The translations under genes were made by a program, and so were the position numbers. From positions 64,377-101,634 of the forward strand of contig JAESQF010000123.1 of assembly GCA_016765295.1 (NCBI GenBank): 37,258 bases of DNA, written 5' to 3'. Positions 6,995-16,300 of the stretch are shown one piece after another (the stretch's first letter is position 1; the number at the start of each line of letters is the position of its first letter). The DNA is from Oleispira sp. Lineage in GTDB: Bacteria; Pseudomonadota; Gammaproteobacteria; Pseudomonadales; Oceanobacteraceae. The notes under the pieces are model-generated. The model saw only the letters and a program-made list of their open reading frames with translations, had not been told where the DNA came from and searched no databases.

Positions 6995-8617
6995 CTAGTT
7001 CTGTATGGTCTTAATAATGCTAATCCCAAGGCGCTTTGCCATACGGTTTAAATTTGCCCTATCTGTCTTAAGTTGGCGCGCTGCGGCGGACCAGTTGCCA
7101 TGATGCTGATTGAGTGCATTAGTGATGAGTTGTCGTTGAAAGTCTTCCGTTGCTGACTTTATGCCTAGCTCAGTAGAGGGGGGGGTGAACCGAGGCTCTT
7201 GAGAATTATATTGTTCAGAAGGTGACTCCGCGGATGCGGATTTAATTTCACCTTCTATAGAGCTAACCAGCTGGCCAATATGCGACAGTTCGATGGTGAC
7301 TAAATCAGTCACTGTCGCGGTATTGCTACGCTGGCTATTGTTCGCTTTGAGCGCGGCCCGATTAATTGTATGTTCGAGCTCGCGCACGTTACCTGGCCAG
7401 TCATACTGTTTTAAATAGTGGGTCACGTTGGGGGCAAATTTAATTTGTTGAATGCCTAGCTTGCGACGAATTTGTTCAATGAAATAACCTGCTAATAAGG
7501 CGATATCGTTATCGCGTTCTCTCAGCGCTGGAACTTGAATAGGATAGACGGTTAAGCGATGAAATAGGTCTGAGCGGAAGTTACCGGCTTCGACTTCTTT
7601 CGCTAAATTACGATTAGTCGCCGCGATAATGCGGACATCAACGGTATGGGTTTTATCTTGCCCTACCGGCTGAATTTCTTGGCTCTGCAGTGCACGTAAT
7701 AATTTACTTTGTACTGCGAGAGGAATCTCACCAATTTCATCAAGAAATATAGTTCCGCCGTCGGCGATGGTGAATTTTCCTAAGCGGTTTTCATTGGCCC
7801 CAGTGAAAGCCCCTTTACGATGGCCAAATAGCTCACTTTCAATCAGGTTCTCGGGTAACGCCGCGCAGTTCACGTAAACCAATGGACCCTCGCTGCGGCT
7901 TGACTGTTGATGCAGTGTTCTTGCAACCAGTTCTTTGCCTACTCCAGTTTCGCCTGAAATCAGTGCGGTGAAATCTGATTGCGCGACGATCTGAACTTCT
8001 TTTTTTAACTTGTTCATCGCTGAGCTATTACCAATCAACTCACCGCCATCTTTAATTAAGGCCTCATGAGTCAGCTCGGCAACCACCTTGCGGCTATGAG
8101 AGGCATGCTGTTCTAACAAATCTAAGGTGAGCGCAGTTTTCAGCGTAGCGGCTGACATGGCAGAAATAATATCAAGAGTGCGCTGTGGAATATCATCGAA
8201 GCTATTCGGAGTCAGGCTATCGAGGGTTAATAAACCAATTAAAGAGCCTTCAAATAATAGTGGAAATCCCATGCAGGAATGAACTGGTAAATCCCCTTCC
8301 ATCGCCAGTAATAATCCATCGTAAGGGTCGGGCAGCTGGCTATCGCTTTCAAACCGTACCGGAATTTGGCTGTTACAAATTTGTTGGAAGCGTGGATGCT
8401 GATCAATATCGAAACGTCTACCTAAGGTATCTGGGCTTAAGCCTTGCAGTGCAAGTGGCTTAAGGCGATCTCCTTGGCGAGCGAGTAAAACAACAGCGTC
8501 GCAGGCTACTGTTTTGCGCACTGTGGTTAATAAGCGCTCGAATCTATCTTTATTGATTAAGCCACTGCTTAGGTCAATCGCCAGTTCAATCAAAGAGGAG
8601 TAAGGGATGTTCGCCAT
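6995..8617 (-). CDS. norR: NO-responsive sigma-54 transcription activator NorR (FhpR)
   Basis: Enhancer-binding protein that senses nitric oxide through a non-haem iron in its N-terminal GAF domain. In the 540-residue form, the GAF domain spans about 10-165 and includes SQLPDPYDGL and VHSCMGFP, segments like the iron-binding part of NorR. The AAA+ domain (about 190-430) has Walker A GETGVGKE (222-229), the sigma-54-contacting loop GAFTGA (269-274) and Walker B FLDE. The C-terminal Fis-type helix-turn-helix is NWSAAARQL...RANLNRMAKRLG. A longer reading frame begins at 8695, but that start lies inside a NorR-type binding site and lacks a ribosome site. The ATG at 8617 has GGAG six bases upstream. 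It is divergent from the ppyR-like/nnrS/hmp operon, which it very probably activates. Confidence 0.93.
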   Translation of the reverse strand: MANIPYSSLIELAIDLSSGLINKDRFERLLTTVRKTVACDAVVLLARQGDRLKPLALQGLSPDTLGRRFDIDQHPRFQQICNSQIPVRFESDSQLPDPYDGLLLAMEGDLPVHSCMGFPLLFEGSLIGLLTLDSLTPNSFDDIPQRTLDIISAMSAATLKTALTLDLLEQHASHSRKVVAELTHEALIKDGGELIGNSSAMNKLKKEVQIVAQSDFTALISGETGVGKELVARTLHQQSSRSEGPLVYVNCAALPENLIESELFGHRKGAFTGANENRLGKFTIADGGTIFLDEIGEIPLAVQSKLLRALQSQEIQPVGQDKTHTVDVRIIAATNRNLAKEVEAGNFRSDLFHRLTVYPIQVPALRERDNDIALLAGYFIEQIRRKLGIQQIKFAPNVTHYLKQYDWPGNVRELEHTINRAALKANNSQRSNTATVTDLVTIELSHIGQLVSSIEGEIKSASAESPSEQYNSQEPRFTPPSTELGIKSATEDFQRQLITNALNQHHGNWSAAARQLKTDRANLNRMAKRLGISIIKTIQN

Positions 8618-8690
8618 GAAGGCTCCAGAGAAAAGATTAGAGGAGGCATTAATAAATAGTTCAGAGATAGTTTCAATATAGCACAAAAGA

Positions 8691-8753
8691 GTCATATTGA
8701 CTCTGTAAATACCGGAGTCAATTTGACTCTATTCTTATCGGAGTTATCGTAAG
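8691..8753. promoter_or_regulatory. Three NorR-type binding sites with 26-bp spacing
   Basis: The NorR target is GT-N7-AC with a GTCA-N3-TGAC core. Site 1 GTCATATTGAC (8691-8701) and site 2 GTCAATTTGAC (8717-8727) are perfect. Site 3 GTTATCGTAAG (8743-8753) is degenerate. Starts are exactly 26 bases apart, and the array lies upstream of the sigma-54 promoter at 8781-8796. Three such sites are known to be needed for NorR hexamer assembly in E. coli. Confidence 0.85.
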
Positions 8754-8780
8754 TCATTGTTATATAAGGATATTAATAGT

Positions 8781-8796
8781 TGGCACAGTCTTCGCT
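8781..8796 (+). promoter_or_regulatory. Sigma-54 promoter of the ppyR-like/nnrS/hmp operon
   Basis: TGGCACAGTCTTCGCT matches the -24/-12 consensus: GG at 8782-8783 and GC at 8794-8795, separated by exactly 10 bases. It lies 28 bases after the last NorR-type site and about 42 bases before the first start codon. An upstream array plus -24/-12 promoter is the standard NorR-dependent arrangement. Confidence 0.88.
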
Positions 8797-8837
8797 ATAA
8801 CAAGGTAAGAATTTATTAAATGTTAGGAATTAATACG

Positions 8838-9107
8838 ATGTACTCTCAATTTCAGTTCTCAGAACATCTTCCCGCTATGCCTAACGCTGAAAATTTCCAA
8901 TGGCTTTTATTGGCCGGTAATTGGCTCATGGTATTGGGGTTAGCAGGTACGGTTTTATCGATAGAGATCTGTTACGTCTTTGCCGATCACTTTAGCTTGA
9001 TGACTCAAGTAATGGCGCATATCTCAACGTTACTGGCTGCCACGTTAATTAAGTTTGGCTACATCATGCGCTGTATCGCCCTTAAAGGGTTTGGAGAAAA
9101 GCTGTGA
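8838..9107 (+). CDS. Small two-helix membrane protein, PpyR-like
   Basis: An 89-residue protein with two membrane segments (LLLAGNWLMVLGLAGTVLSI and the region around MAHISTLLAATLIKFGYIM). It resembles the small Pseudomonas protein PpyR, whose gene sits with an nnrS homologue, the flavohaemoglobin gene fhp and its NorR-type regulator. The same set is present here, which supports the call. A start at 8820 is possible but its ribosome site is too far away. The ATG at 8838 has AGGA nine bases upstream. It is the first gene after the sigma-54 promoter, and its TGA overlaps the GTG start of nnrS. Its molecular role is not known; a membrane function in NO stress is inferred from context. Confidence 0.7.
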   Translation: MYSQFQFSEHLPAMPNAENFQWLLLAGNWLMVLGLAGTVLSIEICYVFADHFSLMTQVMAHISTLLAATLIKFGYIMRCIALKGFGEKL

Positions 9108-10297
9108 TATGGGTTAACCGATTGTCACAGCGGGCCAACCGCAGTGCACTTTGGAGTGGAGCATTTCGACCATTTTTTATTCTCGCCAGTCTAGCCTCTG
9201 TTTTTAGCTTGGCAGTATGGTTGCTGTACCTTAATAAGGGTGAAGTATTAAGTCATCAGCAGCTTCTGCCGCCGTTACTTTGGCATGTTCATGAAATGTT
9301 TTTTGCTTTTACTTTAACCATTGCGGTTGGTTTTTTATTAACCGCAGTGCAAACGTGGACGGGCTTAAAAAGCTTGCAGGGATTAGCGCTCATTTTTCTG
9401 AGTATTATCTGGATAACCATTCGTTTTTTATTGTTAGTCAATCAATCAGACTTCCCTGGTTTGTTAAGTCTTGTACTAACGTTGCAAACAATATGGTGGT
9501 TGATCGTACTGTTCACTTTTTTTAGACTAATCATTAAGTCTAAAAGTAAGCGTAACTATATTTTATTACCTTTGATGTTTGTATTGATGCTGCTGCAACT
9601 CAGTTTTTTATATTGGGGTAATCAAGAAGACTTAGGCTTAGTGATTCATTTAGCGCGATCGGCCATATTAGTATTTGCAATTGTGGTAGCTATTATTGCG
9701 GGTCGAGTTATTCCACTTTTTACCCGCAATGCTTTGCAAGTGTCTGAGAAAGTAAAGTCGGTACCTCAATTAGATAGAGCTATTTTATTATTTTCTTTAG
9801 TGGGCTGTAGTAACTTCTTTTTTAGTTATTTCTATGATTTACCCATAAATCCTGGTTGGGCTCTGTTACTTGTTGGAATTTTACACCTTGCACGTTTAAG
9901 CCAGTGGGCAAGTATTTATACTTTGCATAACCCTCTGCTTTGGTCGTTGCATGTCGCGTATTTTTGTCTAGCAAGCGGTTTGATATTAATTGCTGCGAGT
10001 TTTTATAGCGAACAAGTCCGTATCGCTGATGCTTTCCATCTCGTCACGGTAGGTGTGTTTGGTGGCATGATTTTGAGCATGATAAGTCGAGTATCTCTAG
10101 GTCATACCGGACGGCCGCTACGGGTTAATAACTGGATTGCACTGTCATTTGTATTGATTTTTATCGCCGTGCTATTACGGGTAGTGCTAGCAATTTTAGG
10201 TCAGCCTTTATGGGCATGGAATAGCTCTGCCTTGCTATGGATTAGCGCCTACTTAATTTTTCTTAAATTTTATACACCCATTTTATTTAAATACTAA
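9104..10297 (+). CDS. nnrS: NnrS family haem-copper membrane protein
   Basis: A 397-residue polytopic inner-membrane protein with about 12 hydrophobic segments. The motif LLWHVHEMFFAFTLTIAVGF near residue 60 (histidines in WHVHEM) and the later SRVSLGHTGRPL are characteristic of NnrS. NnrS proteins bind haem and copper and protect cells from nitrosative stress, possibly by limiting formation of iron-nitrosyl complexes. It starts with GTG at 9104, overlapping the preceding stop (GTGA), with GGAG seven bases upstream, so translation is probably coupled. The gene lies between the PpyR-like gene and hmp in a NorR-controlled operon. Confidence 0.92.
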   Translation: MIWVNRLSQRANRSALWSGAFRPFFILASLASVFSLAVWLLYLNKGEVLSHQQLLPPLLWHVHEMFFAFTLTIAVGFLLTAVQTWTGLKSLQGLALIFLSIIWITIRFLLLVNQSDFPGLLSLVLTLQTIWWLIVLFTFFRLIIKSKSKRNYILLPLMFVLMLLQLSFLYWGNQEDLGLVIHLARSAILVFAIVVAIIAGRVIPLFTRNALQVSEKVKSVPQLDRAILLFSLVGCSNFFFSYFYDLPINPGWALLLVGILHLARLSQWASIYTLHNPLLWSLHVAYFCLASGLILIAASFYSEQVRIADAFHLVTVGVFGGMILSMISRVSLGHTGRPLRVNNWIALSFVLIFIAVLLRVVLAILGQPLWAWNSSALLWISAYLIFLKFYTPILFKY

Positions 10298-10316
10298 CGA
10301 TCTATTAGGAGATCTT

Positions 10317-11531
10317 ATGTTAACTGAAAATCATATCGCCCTCGTGAAAAGTACTGTTCCGTTATTGGAAGAATCAGGCACAGCGATTACCGATCATTTT
10401 TATAAACGCTTATTTAGCCATAACCCGGAAGCTCAGAATATTTTTAATATGAGTAATCAGGCTTCTGGTAAGCAGTCATTTGCTTTGTTTTCTGCTATCG
10501 CGGCTTATGCTAAAAATTTGGATAATGTTGAGCAGCTATTAACCATGGTTGAACGCATAGCGCAAAAGCATACCAGCCTTAATATTCAACCCGAGCATTA
10601 TGATTTAGTAGGACATCACTTAATTGAAACATTTCGTGAATTGGTGCCAGAGCAATTCACCCAAGAGGTTGAAGAGGCTTGGACTGTCGCGTATCAGACA
10701 TTAGCGTCTATTTTTATTGGTCGTGAGGGAGATCTTTATAAGCAACGTGAAGCGTTGGTCGGTGGCTGGAAAGGCGGTCGGAAATTTAGCTTAGTTGAGA
10801 AACGAATTGAATCTGAATTGGTGAAAAGCTTGGTCTTCGAACCGGTTGATGGCGGTCCTGTTATTGATTATTTACCGGGTCAATATATCGGTATTGAAGT
10901 ACAGCCTAAGCAAAGTGAATTTAAGGAAATTCGTCAATATTCGTTATCGGATAAAGCCAATGGTGAAAGCTATCGTATTTCGGTGAAACGTGAAGTCTTG
11001 GGTAAGCCAGGTATCGTTTCAAATTATTTGCACGATGGCTTAAGGCTTGGGGATGAAGTGACCTTATATGCTCCGGCTGGGGATTTTTATCTACAGGATA
11101 ATTCCAAACCAAAAGTATTGATCTCGGCAGGTGTTGGGTTAACGCCGATGCAGGCGATGTTAGAAACATTGATAGCTGAGCAGGGAGCAGAGCAAGGAAA
11201 TGAACAAAGAAATGAACAGAAGTCTGAAATACATTTCCTTCATGCTTGTGAAAGTGTCGCGCAGCACTCATTTAAAAAACGTCATGATGAAATCACGGAG
11301 CAGGGTAAGGTCACAAGCCATACTTGGTATAAGTCGGGAACTCATGAGTCCGCATTGCAGGGTTATATGGATATTAGCGGTATAGCAGATCAACTCCCCT
11401 TGGCTGCAGCCGACTTCTATCTGTGTGGGCCTGTAGGCTTTATGCAGTTTGCTAAGCAGCAGCTGATCACGCTAGGAGTAGAGAGTGATAGCATTCACTA
11501 TGAGGTTTTTGGTCCACACGAAAGTTTTTAA
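10317..11531 (+). CDS. hmp: Flavohaemoglobin (nitric oxide dioxygenase)
   Basis: Converts NO and O2 to nitrate using NAD(P)H in the cytoplasm. 404 residues in three domains: globin (1-140) with Tyr29, Gln53 and His85 at the same numbers as E. coli Hmp; FAD domain (about 155-260) with RQYS at 206-209; NAD domain with GVGLTP at 272-277; and the terminal EVFGPH. An unusual hydrophilic insert of about 15 residues (288-304: repeated EQ units AEQG, NEQR, NEQK) interrupts the NAD domain just after the helix that follows GVGLTP. AGGAGA precedes the ATG by 5 bases. It is the third gene of the operon driven by the sigma-54 promoter at 8781. No clear terminator separates it from the next gene. Confidence 0.96.
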   Translation: MLTENHIALVKSTVPLLEESGTAITDHFYKRLFSHNPEAQNIFNMSNQASGKQSFALFSAIAAYAKNLDNVEQLLTMVERIAQKHTSLNIQPEHYDLVGHHLIETFRELVPEQFTQEVEEAWTVAYQTLASIFIGREGDLYKQREALVGGWKGGRKFSLVEKRIESELVKSLVFEPVDGGPVIDYLPGQYIGIEVQPKQSEFKEIRQYSLSDKANGESYRISVKREVLGKPGIVSNYLHDGLRLGDEVTLYAPAGDFYLQDNSKPKVLISAGVGLTPMQAMLETLIAEQGAEQGNEQRNEQKSEIHFLHACESVAQHSFKKRHDEITEQGKVTSHTWYKSGTHESALQGYMDISGIADQLPLAAADFYLCGPVGFMQFAKQQLITLGVESDSIHYEVFGPHESF

Positions 11532-11570
11532 TGGATTGAACTTTTTCTTATCTAGGGTATTCTTAGGTTT

Positions 11571-12008
11571 ATGAAACTCTCTTTGCGCAAACAGTCTATT
11601 AGCATAAAAAGCCTAGTGCTTACGCTATTACTGTCCTTTATCGGACAGGCATGGGCGTTGCCTGCTGTTTGTACAATGTCCAGTAGTAAAATGTCTAGCA
11701 GTGAAGTGTCTAGTACAGACATGCTTGCTGCTGACATGCTTATTGAAAAAAAGAGTGCTTCTCCTTGTCACATGATGGCAATAGAAGGTTCGGCTGCTTC
11801 ATCAGAAACTCAGATGGATTGTTGTGACTCAGCCGTTATGGCTGAGTCGAGTTGCTCTTGCCCTGATGGCGGTTGCACTGGTTCAATTCCTTTTTCCAGC
11901 CAAAGCTTTACTAACGCGTATTCATTTAACGGGCAGGGGAATTATTATTCACAATCTGGTTTCCCCAATCAGATTAACTCGGCTTTATTTCGCCCTCCTA
12001 TCGCTTAA
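11571..12008 (+). CDS. Small exported Cys/Met/His-rich protein, CopL-like
   Basis: A 145-residue protein with a signal peptide (SLVLTLLLSFIGQAWA, cleavage before LPAVCT). The mature part is rich in metal-binding residues: CTMSSSKMSSSE, CHMMAIEG, MDCCDSAVMAESSCSCPDGGC. This pattern recalls the CopL family of exported proteins found next to copper-resistance genes, and its position before cusB fits Cu(I)/Ag(I) handling. The segment M-SSSK-M-SSSE-V-SSTD-M is an imperfect tandem repeat, also visible in the DNA. The C-terminal third is Ser/Asn/Tyr-rich with no known domain. No CusF homologue is present, so this protein could be the periplasmic metal carrier of the system, but that is inference. 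Confidence 0.65.
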   Translation: MKLSLRKQSISIKSLVLTLLLSFIGQAWALPAVCTMSSSKMSSSEVSSTDMLAADMLIEKKSASPCHMMAIEGSAASSETQMDCCDSAVMAESSCSCPDGGCTGSIPFSSQSFTNAYSFNGQGNYYSQSGFPNQINSALFRPPIA

Positions 12009-12022
12009 AACACTCATTAGAT

Positions 12023-12042
12023 TTAATCCGCTTGGCGGCTAA
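12023..12042 (+). terminator. Weak hairpin between the CopL-like gene and cusB
   Basis: CCGC (12028-12031) and GCGG (12035-12038) close a 3-base loop, with partly complementary TTAA/CTAA flanks and an AT-rich tail. It could attenuate read-through into cusB. The short stem makes this weak. Confidence 0.25.
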
Positions 12043-12112
12043 TTTATTTAAAAATTGGTTTGCTGGCGATCAGCTTTGTTAGCTTAAACGTGTAGTGTAT
12101 TTGAGAAAACCA

Positions 12113-13339
12113 ATGAAAAATTTCGTATTTATGTGCTTGGGTGCTGTGATCACTCTATTGGGCTTAACCTTTGGCCAACAGTTTATTATAGCAACGGACT
12201 CTGAGCCCAGTGACGCTAGTTCATCGCAGCCAGAAGTTCTGTATTGGGTTGCGCCTATGGATGCAAATTTCCGCCGTGATCAGCCTGGCCAATCACCCAT
12301 GGGGATGGATCTAGTCCCTGTTTATGCCAATGGTAATGGCAATAATAATGCAGGTGTAGTCGAAATTTCCGCTGCTGTGGGGAATAACTTAGGGGTAAAG
12401 ACGGCTCTAGTCAGCTGGTCTCAGCCCACGTTAAGTTTTATCAGTAGTGGGCGGGTGCAGTATGCCAAAGAGGATTTAGTGCATATGCATGCTAGAGCCA
12501 GTGGCTGGGTAGAAAAACTGTATGTGAAAGATGTTGGTGAAAAGGTCAGCAAGGGGCAGAAATTATACGGTCTGTATTCACTCGAATTAATTGAAGCGCA
12601 AGAGGATTATTTACGCGCTATACGGGCTAAAAATGAAAGTTTAATTCGGGCAGCCAAGAATCGACTTAAATCTTTAAGAGTTGATAACCGGGTCATCGCG
12701 CAGCTCATGCGTACCAAGCGGGTTAGTCAAGTTACTGACTTTTATGCTACCCAAGATGGTTTTATCGAACAGCTTACTATTAGTGAAGGAATGTATGTTA
12801 AGCCAGAGAATATTATATTAGCGATAGCGGGTTTTGATCGGGTTGTCGTTGAAGCCGAAATTGATAATCGCCAAGGTGCTTGGTTAACTCAATATCCTGG
12901 TCAGATTGAATGGAATTTAACCTCAGACCTAATGCCGACTCAACTATGGCAAGGTGAGCTTGATTATATTCATCCGGTATTAAATGAATCTTTACGCACA
13001 TTAAGTTTGCGTTTAATTGTTAAAAACAGTGATCAGCTATTAAAGCCCAATATGTGGATGAAATTAAGCGGTGAAATTACTATCACCGAAAAAACGTTAT
13101 TAATTCCTACTCAGTCGCTTATTCGAACCCAAGGTAAAACGCGCATTGTTATGGCTTTGGGTGAAGGACGTTTCAAATCGGTGGCGATTAAAACCGGTCG
13201 CTTTTTTAACCAGCAGGTGGAGGTATTGGAGGGTTTACAAGCCGGAGATACGATTGTCACCAGTGCGCAGTTCTTAATCGATTCAGAATCTAACATCGAC
13301 TCAGATTTGCAGCGCATGGAGAACACCGATGATAATTAA
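12113..13339 (+). CDS. cusB: Cu(I)/Ag(I) efflux periplasmic adaptor CusB
   Basis: Membrane-fusion protein that links the inner-membrane pump CusA to an outer-membrane channel. Residues 1-21 form an N-terminal membrane anchor or signal. YWVAPMDANFRRDQPGQSPM, followed by GMDLVPVY (about residues 44-71), is the heavy-metal-binding domain found at the start of many CusB proteins. The barrel-sandwich segment (WVEKLYVKDVGEKVSKGQKL) and a helical hairpin (EAQEDYLRAI...KNRLKSL) follow. Length (408 residues) is normal. A GTG at 12095 would add six residues, but the ATG at 12113 has a ribosome site (GAG) at better spacing. The gene overlaps cusA by 11 bases. The outer-membrane component CusC is not in the window. 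Confidence 0.93.
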   Translation: MKNFVFMCLGAVITLLGLTFGQQFIIATDSEPSDASSSQPEVLYWVAPMDANFRRDQPGQSPMGMDLVPVYANGNGNNNAGVVEISAAVGNNLGVKTALVSWSQPTLSFISSGRVQYAKEDLVHMHARASGWVEKLYVKDVGEKVSKGQKLYGLYSLELIEAQEDYLRAIRAKNESLIRAAKNRLKSLRVDNRVIAQLMRTKRVSQVTDFYATQDGFIEQLTISEGMYVKPENIILAIAGFDRVVVEAEIDNRQGAWLTQYPGQIEWNLTSDLMPTQLWQGELDYIHPVLNESLRTLSLRLIVKNSDQLLKPNMWMKLSGEITITEKTLLIPTQSLIRTQGKTRIVMALGEGRFKSVAIKTGRFFNQQVEVLEGLQAGDTIVTSAQFLIDSESNIDSDLQRMENTDDN

Positions 13340-16300
13340 GATAATTCATTGGTCGATCCTCAATCGAGTTTGGGTATTATTAATCACTGCGCTTATTATT
13401 ATGGCCGGTGGTTTTGCGATAAAAAATACCGCAGTTGACGCCATTCCTGATTTGTCGGATGTGCAGGTTATTATAAAAACGTCCTATCCAGGACAAGCCC
13501 CGCAAGTAGTACAAGACCAGGTTACCTACCCACTCACCACGGCGATGCTGTCTGTGCCTGGGGCGAAAACGGTGCGTGGTTATTCGTTTTTTGGTGATTC
13601 CTATGTGTACATTATTTTTGATGATGATACCGATTTATATTGGGCGCGCAGTCGGGTTTTAGAATACTTAAGCCAAATAACCGATACTCTCCCTGATAAT
13701 GCAAAACCGCAACTGGGTCCAGACGCAACTGGGGTAGGTTGGGTATTTATCTATGCTCTAACGGATACCAGCGGAAATTTAGATTTAGCTGAATTACGTT
13801 CCTTGCAAGATTGGTTTTTAAAATTCGAATTGCAAACCGTCGCTGGGGTATCAGAAGTTGCGGCGGTCGGCGGTATGATAAAGCAATATCAAGTGCAAGT
13901 AGATCCACATAAATTACGCGCTTATGGCATTCCACTATCTCTATTACAAACGGCGATAGAGCAAGGTAATCAAGAAGTCGGGGCTTCTGTGATTGAAATG
14001 GCGGAAGCGGAGTATGTTATTCGTGCAACAGGTTATATTTCCAGTCGTGAAGATTTAGAAAATATTCCTTTGGGCATGGTCGTCAATGGTCAGCCATTAT
14101 TTTTAACCGATGTCGCGACGATTATTGAAGGCCCGCAAATGCGTCGAGGGGTCAGTGAACTCGATGGTAAGGGTGAAGTCGTGGGTGGCATTGTCGTGAT
14201 GCGTTCCGGTGAGAATGCACAAAAAACCATTATTGCAGTGAAAGAAAAATTAGAGCAATTAAAAGCGGGTTTGCCAGAAGGGGTTGAGGTGGTCATCGTT
14301 TATGATCGTTCTGATTTGATCAATGCCGCGATTGAAAATCTGTGGGAAAAGCTGGCAGAAGAACTGATTATGGTTGCTCTTGCCTGTCTTCTGTTTTTGT
14401 TACATGTGCGCTCCGCTTTAGTAGCTGTTATTAGTTTACCTATCGGTATCTTAATCGCTTTTATTATCATGTATTTCCAAGGTCTTAATGCCAATATTAT
14501 GTCCCTTGCAGGCATCGCGATTGCGATTGGCGTGATGGTAGATGGTGCTATTGTTATGATAGAAAATATGCACAAACATATGGAACGCTCCCTTCTTAAC
14601 GGCAAGCCACTCAATAATGAGAATCGCTGGCAAGTGGTGGCCAAAGCTGCGAGTGAAGTTGGGCCCTCATTATTCTTTAGCTTGTTGATTATTACCGTCA
14701 GTTTTTTACCGGTATTTACTTTAGAAGCCCAAGAAGGAAAAATGTTTTCGCCGTTGGCATTTACTAAAACCTACGCCATGGCCGCAGCGGCGATTTTAGC
14801 GATTACCTTAGTCCCTGTTTTGATGGGGTATTTTATTCGTGGCAAAGTGATCAGTGAAAAGAAAAATCCACTGAATCGTTTATTAATTGCTGCTTATAAA
14901 CCATTATTAACATCGGTTCTTAATTTCCCAAAAGCTACTTTAACCATAGCCTTGTGCATTGTTATCGCCACGCTCTATCCTGCCAGCAAGATTGGTAGTG
15001 AATTTATGCCCGATCTTGATGAAGGCGATCTTATGTACATGCCCACTAGCTATGCGGCTTTGTCGGTAGGTAAGGCCCGTGAGATTCTTCAACAAACAGA
15101 TAAGTTGATCGCCACTGTGCCAGAAGTCGAGCATGTTTTTGGTAAGATAGGTCGTGCGGATACCGCAACAGATCCTGCGCCGTTGACCATGATCGAAACG
15201 TTTATTAAATTAAAACCCAAGGATCAGTGGCGAGAAGGTTTAACCAGCCAGGATTTACGTAACGAGTTTGACCAGCTAATCCAGTTTCCAGGCCTTACTA
15301 ATGCTTGGGTTATGCCGATTAAAACTCGCATTGATATGTTGGCGACGGGTATGAAAACCCCGGTTGGAATTAAAGTCTCTGGACCAGACCTCAATGTTAT
15401 TCAAAATATTGGTCAGCAGTTAGAGCACGTTCTAGGCGATATAAAAGGCACCGCCTCGGTTTATTCTGAGCGGGTTGCCGGTGGACGTTATATTAAGATT
15501 GATATTCAACGTCGACAAGCTGCGCAATATGGCATGAGTATTAGCGACGTGCAGCAAATTATTAGCACTGCCATTGGTGGTGGAAATATTGCCGAATCGG
15601 TAGAGGGAGATAAGCGATATCCTATCAATCTACGTTATCCACAGCATTACCGAGATTCCCCTGAGCAACTCGAACGTTTACCTATTGTGACTAATGGGGG
15701 TCATAACATTACTCTTGGCGATGTTGCCAATATCTATATTGAAGATGGCCCGCCGATGATAAAGAGTGAGAATGCTCGCATTAATGGCTGGACCTATATT
15801 GATATTGAAAGCAGTGGGCCGAATGCCATTGATATTGGTAGCTATGTAGCCGATGCACAAAAAATATTGACTGAAAAAATTGAGCTTGGAGACTTGGTAA
15901 TACCTGCCGGTTATGCCATTCGCTGGGCAGGGCAATATGAATATATGCAAAGGGCAAAAGAAAAGCTCAGTTACGTAGTACCTTTTACCCTAGGCATTAT
16001 TATTTTATTGCTGTATTTAAATTTCAGGAATGGCCGTGACGTCGCATTGATCTTATTAACCCTGCCTATGGGGTTGGTCGGTGGTATTTTAATGATGCAA
16101 TATTATCAGTTTAATTTTTCGGTAGCCGTTGGTGTCGGTTTTATTGCTTTGGCCGGGGTTGCTGCAGAAACGGGAGTGATTATGCTGCAGTATTTAAAGC
16201 AGGCAATCATCGATGAAAAACCGGCAACCAGAGCAGCGCTACAACATACTATTCTAGAGGGGGCTGTGAATCGTGTCCGCCCAGTGATGATGACAGCCAT

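Noticed and set aside
8618-8695. N-terminal extension of NorR (26 extra residues)
   Set aside because: The extra start lies inside a perfect NorR-type site and has no ribosome site, while the internal ATG at 8617 has GGAG at correct spacing.
11571-12008. Small exported protein as a CusF chaperone
   Set aside because: No CusF-type beta-barrel pattern is present; the cysteine-rich composition fits CopL-like proteins better.
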